64,000 nucleotides of DNA, taken from positions 6,565,847 through 6,629,846 of the forward strand of contig JAPWDM010000008.1 in NCBI GenBank assembly GCA_035578155.1. Direction: 5' to 3'. The DNA is from Brachynemurus nebulosus. Lineage: Eukaryota; Arthropoda; Insecta; Neuroptera; Myrmeleontidae. The translations under genes were made by a program, and so were the position numbers. The first letter of the stretch is position 1. Every line of letters starts with the position of its first letter. This document shows, in pieces, positions 24,079 to 35,833 of the stretch. Under the pieces are notes generated by a model. That model was not told the origin of the DNA and made no database searches. It saw only the letters and a program-made list of their open reading frames with translations.

Positions 24079-24550
24079 TAAATGAGTGTCTGTAGTATCC
24101 TGTTAAAATTTCAAGCGGTAGAAAATACTTTGAGTTGGGTATAAAATTTGACATGTTTGGACCCGCCTGGCAAGGGGTAGATCCCCACCAAACCGCCTGT
24201 CAATTTTTTTCCTAGCTTCAGTGAGTGTCTGGAGTATCCTGTTAAAATTTCAAGCGGTAGAAAATACTTTGAGTTGGGTATAAAATTTGACATGTTTGGA
24301 CCCGCCTGGCAAGGGGTAGATCCCCACCAAACCGCCTGTCAATTTTTTTTCTGGCTTCAGTGAGTGTCTGGAGTATCCTGTTAAAATTTCAAGCGGTAGA
24401 AAATACTTTAAGTTGGGTATAAAATTTGACATGTTTGGACCCGCCTGGCAAGGGGTAGATCCCCACCAAACCGCCTGTCAATTTTTTTTCTGGCTTCAGT
24501 GAGTGTCCGGAGTATCCTGTTAAAATTTCAAGCGGTAGAAAATACTTTAA
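24079..24550 (-). repeat. 139-bp tandem repeat, right arm (part 1)
   Basis: Inverted copies of the unit seen at 17079-17775, with boundaries at 24097, 24238, 24377 and 24515. The array continues at 25100-25260 after an insertion. Counting both parts, the right arm has about the same five units as the left arm. Confidence 0.88.
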
Positions 24551-24656
24551 CGAAGAATTTTTTCAACCTTCTCCCAAATTGCGTGGACTAGCTTTGTAGA
24601 AGGATGGACATAATGAAACCAATATCTTCTATTTCATAGCTTTTCTTTATTAAAAT

Positions 24657-24699
24657 TGCCAAAATATTTTCGATATGTTTAATATCATCTTCAGTGGCA
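24657..24699 (-). ncRNA. Hammerhead ribozyme-like motif, left arm
   Basis: Exact inverted copy of the motif at 24913-24955, read on the minus strand. Same core (CTGAAGA, GAAA) and the same three helices. Points outward from the hairpin centre. Confidence 0.5.
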
Positions 24700-24912
24700 G
24701 AAATTATCTAAATTTCAGATTGTCATTCTTGGATAACAACCAACCATACCAACAATCCATTAGAACAATTTAACTAGTTTTTTTGCATTTCACATGGAAA
24801 TTTGTCAATTTTTTCCATGTGAAATGCAAAAAAACTAGTTAAATTGTTCTAATGGATTGTTGGTATGGTTGGTTGTTATCCAAGAATGACAATCTGAAAT
24901 TTAGATAATTTC

Positions 24913-24955
24913 TGCCACTGAAGATGATATTAAACATATCGAAAATATTTTGGCA
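24913..24955 (+). ncRNA. Hammerhead ribozyme-like motif, right arm
   Basis: 43 nt. Stem I TGCCA (24913-24917) pairs with TGGCA (24951-24955). Core CTGAAGA is at 24918-24924. Stem II GATAT (24926-24930) pairs with ATATC (24936-24940) around loop TAAAC. GAA at 24941-24943 is followed by stem III AAT/ATT (24944-24949) with no loop, then the T at 24950 as the predicted cleavage base. All conserved hammerhead core bases are present; the one deviation is an extra T at 24925 between the core and stem II. A very short stem III is typical of retroelement hammerheads. Activity is not shown. Confidence 0.5.
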
Positions 24956-25099
24956 ATTTTAATAAAGAAAAGCTATGAAATAGAAGATATTGGTTTCATT
25001 ATGTCCATCCTTCTATAAAGCTAGTCCACGCAATTTGGGAGAAGGTTGAAAAAATTCTTCGTGAAATTTATATATCCCAAAAAAAAATATTGTTGTAAT

Positions 25100-25260
25100 G
25101 AAAATACTTTAAGTTGGGTATAAAATTTGACATGTTTAGACCCGCCTGGCAATGGGTAGATCCCCACCAAACCGCCTGTCAATTTTTTTTCTGGCTTCAG
25201 TGAGTGTCTGGAGTATCCTGTTAAAATTTCAACCGGTAGAAAATACTTTGAATTGGGCCC
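25100..25260 (-). repeat. 139-bp tandem repeat, right arm (part 2)
   Basis: Continuation of the inverted 139-bp array after the hairpin insertion. It joins the unique outer arm (25260-25412), which mirrors 16917-17078. Confidence 0.85.
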
Positions 25261-25486
25261 TTTTTTTTGCATTTTCAAAAAATTTTTTAATAGTCTTGTG
25301 CCCCGCTTTGGACTGCCAGGTTGTCCATTCCTGATTCGTGGGCCTACATACTGTTTGTGTAAAAAATCTCAACCGGTAGAAAATACTGTGTGAAAATCGT
25401 TCAATAGCTCTTAGGCTATAAATATTGGCACATTGCATATAGTGTTGTATAGGTATGTACCGCATGTATATAGATTAAAGAGTGGT

Positions 25487-25562
25487 GGCATTCGATAACT
25501 TTCCGTTTCCAAGAATTTTCTACCCCTACAGCCCCGTAATCGGAAAGTTATCGAGAGTCTAC
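25487..25562 (-). mobile_element. Small pogo-like MITE remnant
   Basis: On the minus strand it begins CAGTAGACTCTCGATAACTT with TA outside; the other end is the inverted CGATAACTTTCCG. The same terminus occurs at 15318. Matches the style of Tc1/mariner-pogo ends; too short to encode anything. Confidence 0.5.
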
Positions 25563-25565
25563 TGT

Positions 25566-25712
25566 ATACATATTTTACAATGTAAAATGAATGACTTACC
25601 AAATGGTGTCGGCAAAAATCTTGTAGGTGTCGGCAATCGATTATACTTTTCTGTAAGTTTTTTGCCGACACCATATGATAAGTCATTCATTTTACGTTTA
25701 AAATATGTATAT
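25566..25712. repeat. Short foldback hairpin
   Basis: Inverted arms: 'aaaatgaatgactta' and 'ggtgtcggcaaaaa' mirrored by 'ttttttgccgacacca' and 'taagtcattcatttta'. It interrupts a sequence that is continuous at 15300-15320. Confidence 0.65.
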
Positions 25713-25880
25713 TTAACTACATTTATCTCAAAATCTGTCCATTATTAAGCTCTGCGCCTATGGAGACTTTTGTTCTACAGGTCAAAAACTATTATTTCCC
25801 AAAGTTTCGAAGAAATTAACCGGGACCAAATTTCCATAAGATTTGTGCGGAGTCCTTTATAATCCAAATCTAGTACTTAC

Positions 25881-26249
25881 TAATTTTATACTTCGCTCAT
25901 GTAAGTCTATACGATTTTTTTTATCTGTCAGGCTATTACTTTCTTGTGACAATTTAGCTGGTTCAAAAATTTTAGTTTCTGCTGGTGTCAATAAATTGGC
26001 CTCATTCACTTCAGCGTCCTCCACTTTAATTTCAGAAGTATGAAAACTTTCGTGGACTAGTCTAGTCACTTCATCTTTCTTCACTTTAATTTCAAGTGTA
26101 CAATCAACTTCATGGACCGTTTCATTCGCTTCATTTTTCTCTACTTTAGTTTCAAATGTACAATTAATTTCATAGACCGATTCATTTATTTCATCTTTCT
26201 CCACTTTAATTTTAACTGTATGAAAACTTTCATGGACCAATTTCTCCAT
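25881..26249 (-). CDS. Zinc-finger gene B, exon 1: four acidic repeats
   Basis: ATG at 26249-26247 in the context ATCCAAAATGGAG, shared word for word with gene C. 123 codons run to TTA at 25881, followed by the donor GTAAGT (phase 0). Four ~20-residue repeats begin HESFHT / YEINCT / HEVDCT / HESFHT, with cores KIKVEKDE, ETKVEKNE, EIKVKKDE and EIKVEDAE; two keep a full hydrophobic-K-x-E. The tail (from about residue 82) has TPAETKIF and SLTDKK and ends SIKL. No known domain. The acidic, K-x-E-rich make-up suggests a regulatory region; candidate SUMO acceptors are inference. Joined to exon 2 at 14944 by matching phase and family structure. Confidence 0.82.
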
Positions 26250-26393
26250 TTTGGATTTCCGTTATGACAGGTATGACATCTACAACGCTTATAACATGCC
26301 ACAATTGCCACATGTACGTATCTGACTTCTCTGCGTATCTTCTCTGTATGTATAATCCATTTCAGTTAAATTTAACCATAATTCATCCCTTAA

Positions 26394-27431
26394 CCCATTA
26401 TATCCCACTCCTGTTTCTACTGGTCAGATTTTGATGAATTTCCACGAAAAGACCTAGAATGGCAATATAAAATAATTCCCCAAAGATGATCCTTGTATCC
26501 TTCCCAGGATAATAGTAAAGGCCTGTATTATATATAATATTCTGGGTCGTGGTGTATATAAAAACTTTGGCGGGAAATATGAAATGAATTTATCAGAAGT
26601 AAGGTAAATATTGTTAACATTAAAAAAACGAAATAAAAAGGTTAATGATCCTTTTTTTTTAAAACTAATTTATTATTCTGGACTTTCTGAAACTGACACT
26701 ACGAAAATAAAAGTGGTTACGTTACTTAAAATAAATAATATCTGTTACCCCGATATCATGTTATTTTTATTGAGAATATTTAATTTTTATTATGTTTAGG
26801 AAAATTATCACACAAAATCTTTTCAAAATATTCCAATGGTTTTCCAATATTTCCATTTAATTTGTCAAAATTTCTAAAAAAATTCACATATTATTAGACT
26901 ACTAAATCGTCAGTCGCATTTCATTCCTTCTTTGTTTAACTATTTTACAGTTAATTATCTTTATCTCTCATTCACGAAGTTAGCCACGAACAAAATACGT
27001 GGAATAATCTCTACAAGATATTACTCTTTGACTACGTTACAACCCAGCGTATTTTAAAACATATCTGTCAATTCTCTACTGAAATTTTCTGCTTTAATAT
27101 TTATTTTTATCAATTATTTCATTTTTAATACTTTAAACATATATTTTACTAACACTTGGACAAGGTTTTTTAAATTAAAAAATAATAATTTTAAAAATCA
27201 ATGCAAAAATTTGTGGCAACTTGCATTGCGCATTGCAGACCCTTTTTTAAATACTTATAATAGTTCAACTGGAAGCTTTTTAATGGTAATTTTTACACAG
27301 GCGGAGAGAGAAAGATTCAAAGAGCGTTAATCAATTGTAATTTTATATATTTAAATACCTTTAATTAAGAAAATAACCCGTAAAGTTGACTTTCCCACGG
27401 TATTACGTGTAATATTGTGGTCACTAATGGG
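26394..27431. mobile_element. piggyBac-like non-autonomous element, TTAA TSD
   Basis: 1,038 bp. Ends CCCATTATATCCCA and TAATGGG (reverse complement of CCCATTA), flanked by TTAA on both sides (26390-26393, 27432-27435). TTAA plus CCC-type ends is the piggyBac signature. No transposase frame. Confidence 0.75.
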
Positions 27432-27435
27432 TTAA

Positions 27436-27898
27436 AAATTTAAAGAATTTATTCCCGTTTTCTTGGCTTTATCTCTTTCATTATTGCACTTACGTAAATT
27501 TTAAATTTGTTTTTAGAAAAGAATAGAATATTGATTTGTTTCGAATAAAAGAATTATTTAATTCTTTAAAGATGACAAATGCTCAATTTTATTATGTCAT
27601 CGAAGATGACATAATCGTTGTGTGACTGAGTAATTATTGAGATGTACATCCATACTGAATAAACGCAAGAGGGCTGTAGAGTTAACAACTATAGTTAAAA
27701 AAAAATCATAAATTAACACTTACACTGAGATGACATTCATGACATTACTAGGTGCGTGTCAAAAACACGCATTTGACGAATTTTTTTGAAATTAGGTACG
27801 CGTCCCTATTGACCCATTGACATCAGAATATGTATGTCTCATACAATAGATGGAGTACACATTTTTTTTTTTTTTTTTTGAAGCAAATCGCCACATTG
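27436..27898. other. Intergenic between genes B and C, nothing recognised
   Basis: Contains a short perfect palindrome around 27588-27613 ('ttatgtcatc' / 'gatgacataa') and a poly-T run at 27863-27880. No gene supported. Confidence 0.4.
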
Positions 27899-27906
27899 GT
27901 TAAGAC

Positions 27907-28666
27907 CAGTGTTGGGCAAGATATCGAATTTTATTATCTAGATAACAGATAATATATAACATAATTTAAAACATCTAGATAAAGATAACAGATAATTGAA
28001 CCATTATCTAGATAAAATTTTAGATAACAGATAAGATAATATTTACAGAAATAATGCACTAGGTCAGTGTTTCTCAACCGCCCATCCGTGGACCGGTGCC
28101 GAGCTAAAAGTAGCTCACCGGTCCCCAGAAAGATGTGTTTATTATTATAAATTACAAAAATGTTCAAGAAAGGTTTTTGGCGACAAAATTACATGTTTTA
28201 GAATTTAGTTTCTTTATTTACGGCCCATGATAGCACATGTAGAGTACAACATTTTTTTATTTCAAAAAAGCGCTTAAAAAGTGTCGGTATTATCTACATT
28301 ACATGATCGACCCAGTGGTCGGAAAACGACATTTCATATTACACGACTAAATGTTATTCCAACTAACGACGGAAATGATTCCAGACAACAAGAATTCTGT
28401 TTAAAATGAATAATTACTTTTAAAAATTTTTGTATTAAGAAAGTGTCAAAATTTATCTGAATTATATGGTCGGCCAAGTGAATAATAGGTAAATGGTGAA
28501 TTTAGCGTCAATTTTCTTTTTTTTAGGAAAAATAAAGATGTATTCTTATTATCTTATCTTTTTCCTTCGCTTAATAAAAAGATAAGATAAAAGATAACTT
28601 CTTTTAAAAATATCTAGATAAAAGATAATAGATAACGAAAACGTTATCTAGATAAGCACAACACTG
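27907..28666. mobile_element. hAT-like element with perfect 8-bp TSD
   Basis: 760 bp. Ends CAGTGTTGGGCAA and CACAACACTG, flanked by GTTAAGAC (27899-27906, 28667-28674). Many TTATCTAGATAA words near both ends, typical of subterminal transposase sites. An inner phrase CAGTGTTTCTCAACC (28072) resembles another hAT end, perhaps a nested fragment. No intact transposase. Confidence 0.85.
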
Positions 28667-28774
28667 GTTAAGACCTTTCATAAACTATAAAGTGTCAGTG
28701 GTAATAAATATTTTTAATTTATATACGATTTTTGTTGTAATTTGAGACTATTTATTAGTAAATATTCTAACAAT

Positions 28775-29050
28775 GGGCGCACTCCTAACGCACCTAGCCA
28801 GAACATTACACTTGTTTTGAAGTGGTTTTGCCTTACTTTTGAAATATTTGTATATTCCTGTCTCACTTTCCATGTTCTTGAGAGAAGGGTGAAGGTATGT
28901 ATACGATGTATACCGAATAGCGTTCGGTATACATCGTATACATACCTTCACCCTTCTCTCAAGAACATGGAAAGTGAGACAGGAATATACAAATATCTCC
29001 AAAGTAAGACAAAAGCACTTCAAAACCATATATGTAGTATACATATATAG
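28775..29050. repeat. Palindromic MITE (family P1)
   Basis: Nearly perfect foldback centred at about 28918 with CGATGTATACCGAA mirrored by TTCGGTATACATCG. Outer blocks include 'cattacacttgttttgaa' and its mirror. A second member is at 39497-39823. Confidence 0.8.
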
Positions 29051-29140
29051 CCAAATGGATATGAAAAAAACGTCCCAACATCGCGGTGCAGATTTAGAAG
29101 TATTTTGTTCGTTTTGCGCAAATGCGACCTTTTTGGTGGT

Positions 29141-29327
29141 AATGAGTGCCTTCGTTGGCCAAATCACTTACTTCAAAATGATGTAGGCACATGCGCACAC
29201 TAATTAAAAATTGCGCGAGAATTGACAATACTAATTCCCGCCAATTTTCGCGCAGTTTTTAATTAGTGTGCGCATGTGCCTACATCATTTTGAAGTAAGT
29301 GATTTGGCCAACGAAAGCACTCATTAT
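29141..29327. repeat. Palindromic repeat
   Basis: Left 'aatcacttacttcaaaatga' and 'gcgcacactaattaaaaa' are mirrored at 29250-29327. The loop is about 30 bp. Arms are almost identical, suggesting recent origin. Confidence 0.8.
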
Positions 29328-29483
29328 GAACCAATTTGAACAGTAAACACGGTAAACCCTAATTGATGAATCTGCGCAAAACAATTGAAGTGCCTCTACT
29401 CGATGTCTATCCGTCTCACTTCATCGGAACCACTGCCTCTTATAGGGGTTGGCCATATAGTTATAATATGGTTATAATACATA

Positions 29484-29745
29484 TCGTAGGCCATCTCACG
29501 AATGGTCGTATCTCATTTTCATATCTCTATTTAAATTTTGAGTTGCGACGCCGACAGTATTTACTCAGCATTTTAAAAAAGTCTCGCGAACCGCTGTATC
29601 CCTAGTTTTGGCCGTTTAGAAACTGTATTGATGAACGGTTTACGCGTTTGCCACTTGGACTTCGATTACTGGCTCACAAATCGTCATAAATGGAAAAATC
29701 AGGAAAAATGAGATACGACCATTCGTGAGATGGCCGACGATATAT
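29484..29745. mobile_element. MITE with 40-bp inverted ends
   Basis: Left 'ggccatctcacgaatggtcg' with 'tatctcatttt', mirrored at 29700-29740. The interior is unique. No target duplication identified. Confidence 0.6.
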
Positions 29746-30085
29746 GTTCAAAACAGGTATAATATTTGCACCACTATCGGTCCCAGTGTTGCCATCTATA
29801 GTTTATGCTTATTCATTTAAATGAAATTTTAAAAAAAAGTTGGTAAAAACTAAAATTTTAAATACTCCAAATTTAATTTTATAAAATGATATATTTATTA
29901 ATAATAAACATTACAAATATAGAAAAATAGGAGTTTTTACCGTAGTGTAAATATGGACATAAATGTACACACATTCTTGTAAAACACAAGCCCGTGTTCC
30001 CGACACAGACACACTCCATTTTTAAACCATTCACATGCTTTTTTTTATCTATGTGGAATTTTTCATGTTTTTAAACTATTAAATT

Positions 30086-31711
<1,626 letters not shown>

Positions 31712-31743
31712 ATCTAATTAATTAAATGTTTTAGAACATATTA

Positions 31744-32802
31744 TTATAGGTCTCCACTACTGTGAATTCTTTCATGTCTTTTTAAACTACCTGAAGTAGT
31801 AAATGTTTTAGTACATATGTTACATTCATATAATTTTTCACTCCTGTGAACGGTTTCGTGTATTTTTAAGTTACTTGAAGTTGTAAATGTTTTAGTACAC
31901 AGATTACATTTATAGGGTTTTTCACCACTGTGAACTCTTTCATGTGTCTGTAAATTGGCTAACTGAGTAAATGTTTTAGAACATATTTTACATTCATACG
32001 GTTTTTCACCACCATGAATGATACTTTCATGTTTTCTTAAACTACCTGACTGACTGAACATTTTACAGCATACGCTACATTTGTATGGTTTTTCACCAGT
32101 GTGAATTTTTTCATGTTTTTTTAAATGACTTGATGTGGTAAATGTTTTAGTACATACTTCACATTCATACGGTTTTTCACCACTGTGTATTCTTTCATGT
32201 TTTCTTAAATGACTTGAAGTAGAAAATGTTTTAGTACAGACATTACATTCATGTGGGTTTTCACCACTGTGAATTCGTCCATGTACTTTTAAATAACTTG
32301 AAGTATTAAATGTTTTAGAACATATTTTACATGTATATGGTTTTTCACCACTGTGAGTTCTTTTATGTGTTTTTAAATCATTTAACTGAATAAATGTTTT
32401 AGAACATATGTTACATTTGTGTGGTTTTACATCACTGTGAAATCTTTCATGTTTTCTTAAAACACTTGAAGTAATAAATGTTTTAGTACATATATTACAC
32501 TGATATGGTTTTTCACCACTGTGAATTCTCTGATGTATTTTTAAATTTATTAACTGAATAAACGTTTTAGCACATATGTTACATTCGTATACTTTTTCAC
32601 CACCGTGAATTATTTGATGTTTCTTTAAATAATATGCAGAAGTAAATGTTTTAGTACATGCATTACACTGAAATATTTTTTTTCTAACAGGTTTAATTTT
32701 ATTTTTTGTTAAATCTCCCGAATGATCTTCATCTATTTCATCTTGTTTAATTTTGACTTCTGTATGTAAACTGTTTAAATTTATTGAAGATTCATTCCCC
32801 TC
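31744..32802 (-). CDS. Zinc-finger gene C, exon 2: eleven C2H2 fingers
   Basis: Minus strand. Acceptor ATTTTAG is followed by GAG GGG AAT at 32802, open to the stop at 31744 (352 residues). No usable start occurs until deep in the exon, consistent with an internal exon. Leader NSLHTEVKIKQDEIDEDHS, then eleven fingers, mostly CNICTKTF...LKxHERIH with HSGEKPY linkers. Finger 8 (KCSVCCKMFSQSGSLRKH) has four residues between the zinc-binding histidines (HESIIH) rather than three. Some linkers deviate (HSDVKPH, HRSEKLY). The end is HSSGDL-stop. Predicted nuclear DNA-binding regulator; target unknown. Exon 1 is assigned to 41179-40733 across a 7.9-kb intron. Confidence 0.88.
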   Translation of the reverse strand, partial: EGNESSINLNSLHTEVKIKQDEIDEDHSGDLTKNKIKPVRKKIFQCNACTKTFTSAYYLKKHQIIHGGEKVYECNICAKTFIQLINLKIHQRIHSGEKPYQCNICTKTFITSSVLRKHERFHSDVKPHKCNICSKTFIQLNDLKTHKRTHSGEKPYTCKICSKTFNTSSYLKVHGRIHSGENPHECNVCTKTFSTSSHLRKHERIHSGEKPYECEVCTKTFTTSSHLKKHEKIHTGEKPYKCSVCCKMFSQSGSLRKHESIIHGGEKPYECKICSKTFTQLANLQTHERVHSGEKPYKCNLCTKTFTTSSNLKIHETVHRSEKLYECNICTKTFTTSGSLKRHERIHSSGDL

Positions 32803-33025
32803 CTAAAATGTTTAAAAGAAGTATTTTCATTAAAACATATGTATAATTAAGGGGTGAGTAAAAGAAATGGTCAATTTTTGCCCACTGAGTAGCAAATTTA
32901 ATGGTTGTTTCTGAGAATTTTTGATATGTCGAATTCAAAAATATTACAATCTGAAAAGTGTAACTGCAATGGAACATTCGAAAAATTGAAGATAATCATC
33001 TAAATCAGACATCGATAAACTTGTT

Positions 33026-33051
33026 TTTTTTTTTTTTTTTTTTTTTTTTTT
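33026..33051. repeat. Poly-T tract
   Basis: Run of about 26 T in the gene C intron. Confidence 0.8.
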
Positions 33052-33222
33052 GTAAATGGTCAAATTGTAAAAATTTTAAGTTTGGTGAGTCTTAACAAAT
33101 GCGAAGATATCAACTCGAACAGTGTTAATTCGACTTATCAAGCAACAAAAGAAACAAGTGAAAATTTTTATAAGTAGATAACATTTTTGACGACTGCCAT
33201 TTCCTGGATTTAGGATTGGGCG

Positions 33223-34130
33223 GGGTAAAAAAAGACAAAATCAAATCTTTTCATTTTTAATGTAGAAAATATTTGAATTTTTAGACAAAAAAATACTGTA
33301 TGATGTCAAATTGTTTGTATTTTATGATTTTGACTGTTTTTTCACTCAAGCTAATGGCATAAATCTATAAAAAAATAAAAACCTTGTCTTTTTTTACCCG
33401 CCAAGTGGGGTAAAAAAAAGACAGGGGAGGGTAAATAAAAGACAGACCTCTAACTAATAGGATACAGCAAGTACATGACTGGAACGGTAAAAAATAGACA
33501 GCTTGGGTAATTAGCAATACAACACTTTTTATTTCACAACTTTATCTCTACTACAAAATTTTTTATAGATATATTTAAATTTTACGTATTTTACCAAAAA
33601 CTTTAGCTAAGATTAAGCAGTAAGAAAAGTCAGAAAAAGTTAACTGATGCAAAAGCTTGACTCACAGGAAATTTCTTTCGACTTTAAATATTAAAATAAT
33701 TTTTATTTCACAAACGTACAACTAACACAAAATTTATCGTAGCTCATTAAAAAACCAAATATGTTAATTTGAGGCTATCTTTTTTTTTACACCACTTTAC
33801 ATAAAGTAAAAAAATAAATCAAAATAATCTATGAATGAGTTAAAAATAGTAAATGTGTGCAGTAAAGCATGGTTATACGTTATAAAAAAATAAATAAATT
33901 TTCATGGGTCAAAAATACAAATTTTCGAATGAACTGAAATTGATACCCATGAAAACTGTCTGCTCACTAACAAAAAAATTGTTTTATTGAAGAATCCGTA
34001 TTTTTTTAATCCATAAAATATACATAAACATGCCATTATCTAGTTTTAAAATGAAAATCCTTGTAAATAATTTTTAATTTTTCTAAATGTTAACCCCTTG
34101 TTTTGTCTTTTTTTTTACCCCACTTTTTTC
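33223..34130. mobile_element. MITE-like element with GGGGTAAAAAAAGAC ends
   Basis: Inverted ends: 'ggggtaaaaaaagacaaaa' at 33234 and its mirror at 34097-34125. The same words recur inside (33385-33445). Noncoding; exact ends uncertain. Confidence 0.5.
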
Positions 34131-35039
34131 TTTTTTTAACATATAAAAAAAAATTACAAGCAGTTGGACTATTTAAATAAAACTTTGTACTTTACATTAC
34201 TAAAGCATGTAGAATAACAAGGAAAAAATACAGCACTCTATCTTATCAGATTTTTTACTTACTGAAAAAGTTTATCGTCGCGGAATGAAAATTTTTCTCT
34301 CATGAATAACAGAGGTTTGGGAGAAAATTTTTTTATGTTATAAAGCCCGTTCCAAAAAATAATTTTTTGGCCCAGACAGCTTAAAATACTAATATATTTT
34401 GTTGTAATATTTTTTTATTTTTTGAATTTAACACTGTTGAATCCGCCAATAGCCTTTGTGTTTTATTTATAAATACTGAAAAAGGACCTTAAATAGTGAA
34501 CTATTATAACAGTTAGTTCACTTTTTTTTTTTAAATTTACTATGCCTACTTCTATTAGTATGAAAATAAACCATTTTAAACACATATAACAATACTATTG
34601 AATTCCAATGTAAAAATGGAAGAAGTGGGGGGGGGGCAAAGGTAATGTGGAATCCCTAAAAGACACTAACTGGATACTAACTCAATACAAGTACAAAATT
34701 TCAGCCCTCTAGGTTTATTTGGGGAGAATCTGACCCTGACAAAACTGCTAAAAAACAAGAAAAATCATATTTTTTTTTTGTATAAAAATGGTGGGGGTAA
34801 GGGTTAGAAGTTGACACACCCTTGATACTAACTCAATCCAAATACAAAATTTCAGCCCACTAGATTTATTTGGGTGACCTGTACGCGTGCTACAAACTTC
34901 GAAAACGTCGAAAAAGCATGAAATTGTAACTTAAAAATGGGTTTGGAAAAGTTGTAATGTTTTGTTGCCCCTCACCACCCCCTTAAGGGTTAGGTCGGAT
35001 ACAAAATTAGACCCCCCCCAGGCATGCAAAAGATAGCGG

Positions 35040-35121
<82 letters not shown>

Positions 35122-35506
35122 CATATCAGACTTTTTTTTTCTTCAGAATCGTGTTCTACGGGACTACGGGTCCGAAAACGGATAGCGCCCCTACTCTCGC
35201 CTCGTCCAGTTCTTATCGTACAGGCTATATGTATTTTAATGGGAAATTTGTAGGGAAAGTCGTACATATGCGATTTTATTTTTTTTAACCGATAAAAACG
35301 AAGCAATAGTGGTGAAAATTTTAAATTATGAAAAGTTAAAGCGCGGAAGCATATTTTTGTTTTCGAAAACTCAAATTTATTAATATTTTTCACAATTTTT
35401 TATAATGACAACTGTATGATATAACACTTTTTTGAAACAAATTACTGTATAATTTATTTATAGAAAACGATAAAAATAACAGAACAATGCGAAACACAAG
35501 TGAGTA
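34131..35506. other. Gene C intron with repeats
   Basis: Two diverged direct copies of an ~120-bp phrase ('actcaatacaagtacaaaat', 34680 and 34828). A (TA)n tract (35042-35117) follows 'aaagatagcggg', and 35146-35226 mirrors 30519-30597. No gene. Confidence 0.5.
35042..35117. repeat. (TA)n microsatellite
   Basis: About 38 TA units. Confidence 0.95.
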
Positions 35507-35544
35507 AAATGGCCCCGCGTGAGCGGGGCCATTTAATATACTAG
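35507..35544 (+). other. GC-rich 12-bp hairpin followed by CTAG (Helitron-like 3' end candidate)
   Basis: AAATGGCCCCGC (35507-35518) pairs perfectly with 35523-35534 around the loop GTGA; CTAG follows at 35541-35544. Helitrons end with a short GC-rich hairpin and CTRR a few bases on. The base after CTAG is G, not the usual T, and no matching 5' end was identified. Confidence 0.35.
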
Positions 35545-35833
35545 GCAAATTAGTTTGTATATCAAAATCCGTTTTTTAATTGCCCTAACCAATATACTTT
35601 GACCCCTTTTAAAGTGTGATAATTAATAATAAAACGCAATTATTTTTAATAAAAATATGTGACCGCCCTTTAACTCTTTAAGTACAATAATTTGTCAGCC
35701 ACATTTGTTTCTTTTTTCCGGCAAACATCGAAATTACAGCCTGGTGACGTACTCTACAATTTACCCAAAAATGTCATACTGATGTATCTTGAGAAATTGC
35801 AAAAAATTCATTCTTTGACAATGCACACCCTAT

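Larger units (their letters stand above)
24551..25099. mobile_element. Hairpin insertion flanked by 13-bp target repeats, Penelope-like candidate
   Basis: Arms 24551-24800 and 24812-25062 are reverse complements with about one mismatch and an 11-nt loop. A 37-bp tail with an A run follows (to 25099). GAAAATACTTTAA occurs at 24538-24550 and 25100-25112 inside the 139-bp array, giving a 13-bp duplication. Long duplications with a tail point to target-primed retrotransposition rather than cut-and-paste. Each arm holds a hammerhead-like motif, a known trait of Penelope-like elements. No reverse transcriptase is present. Confidence 0.65.
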
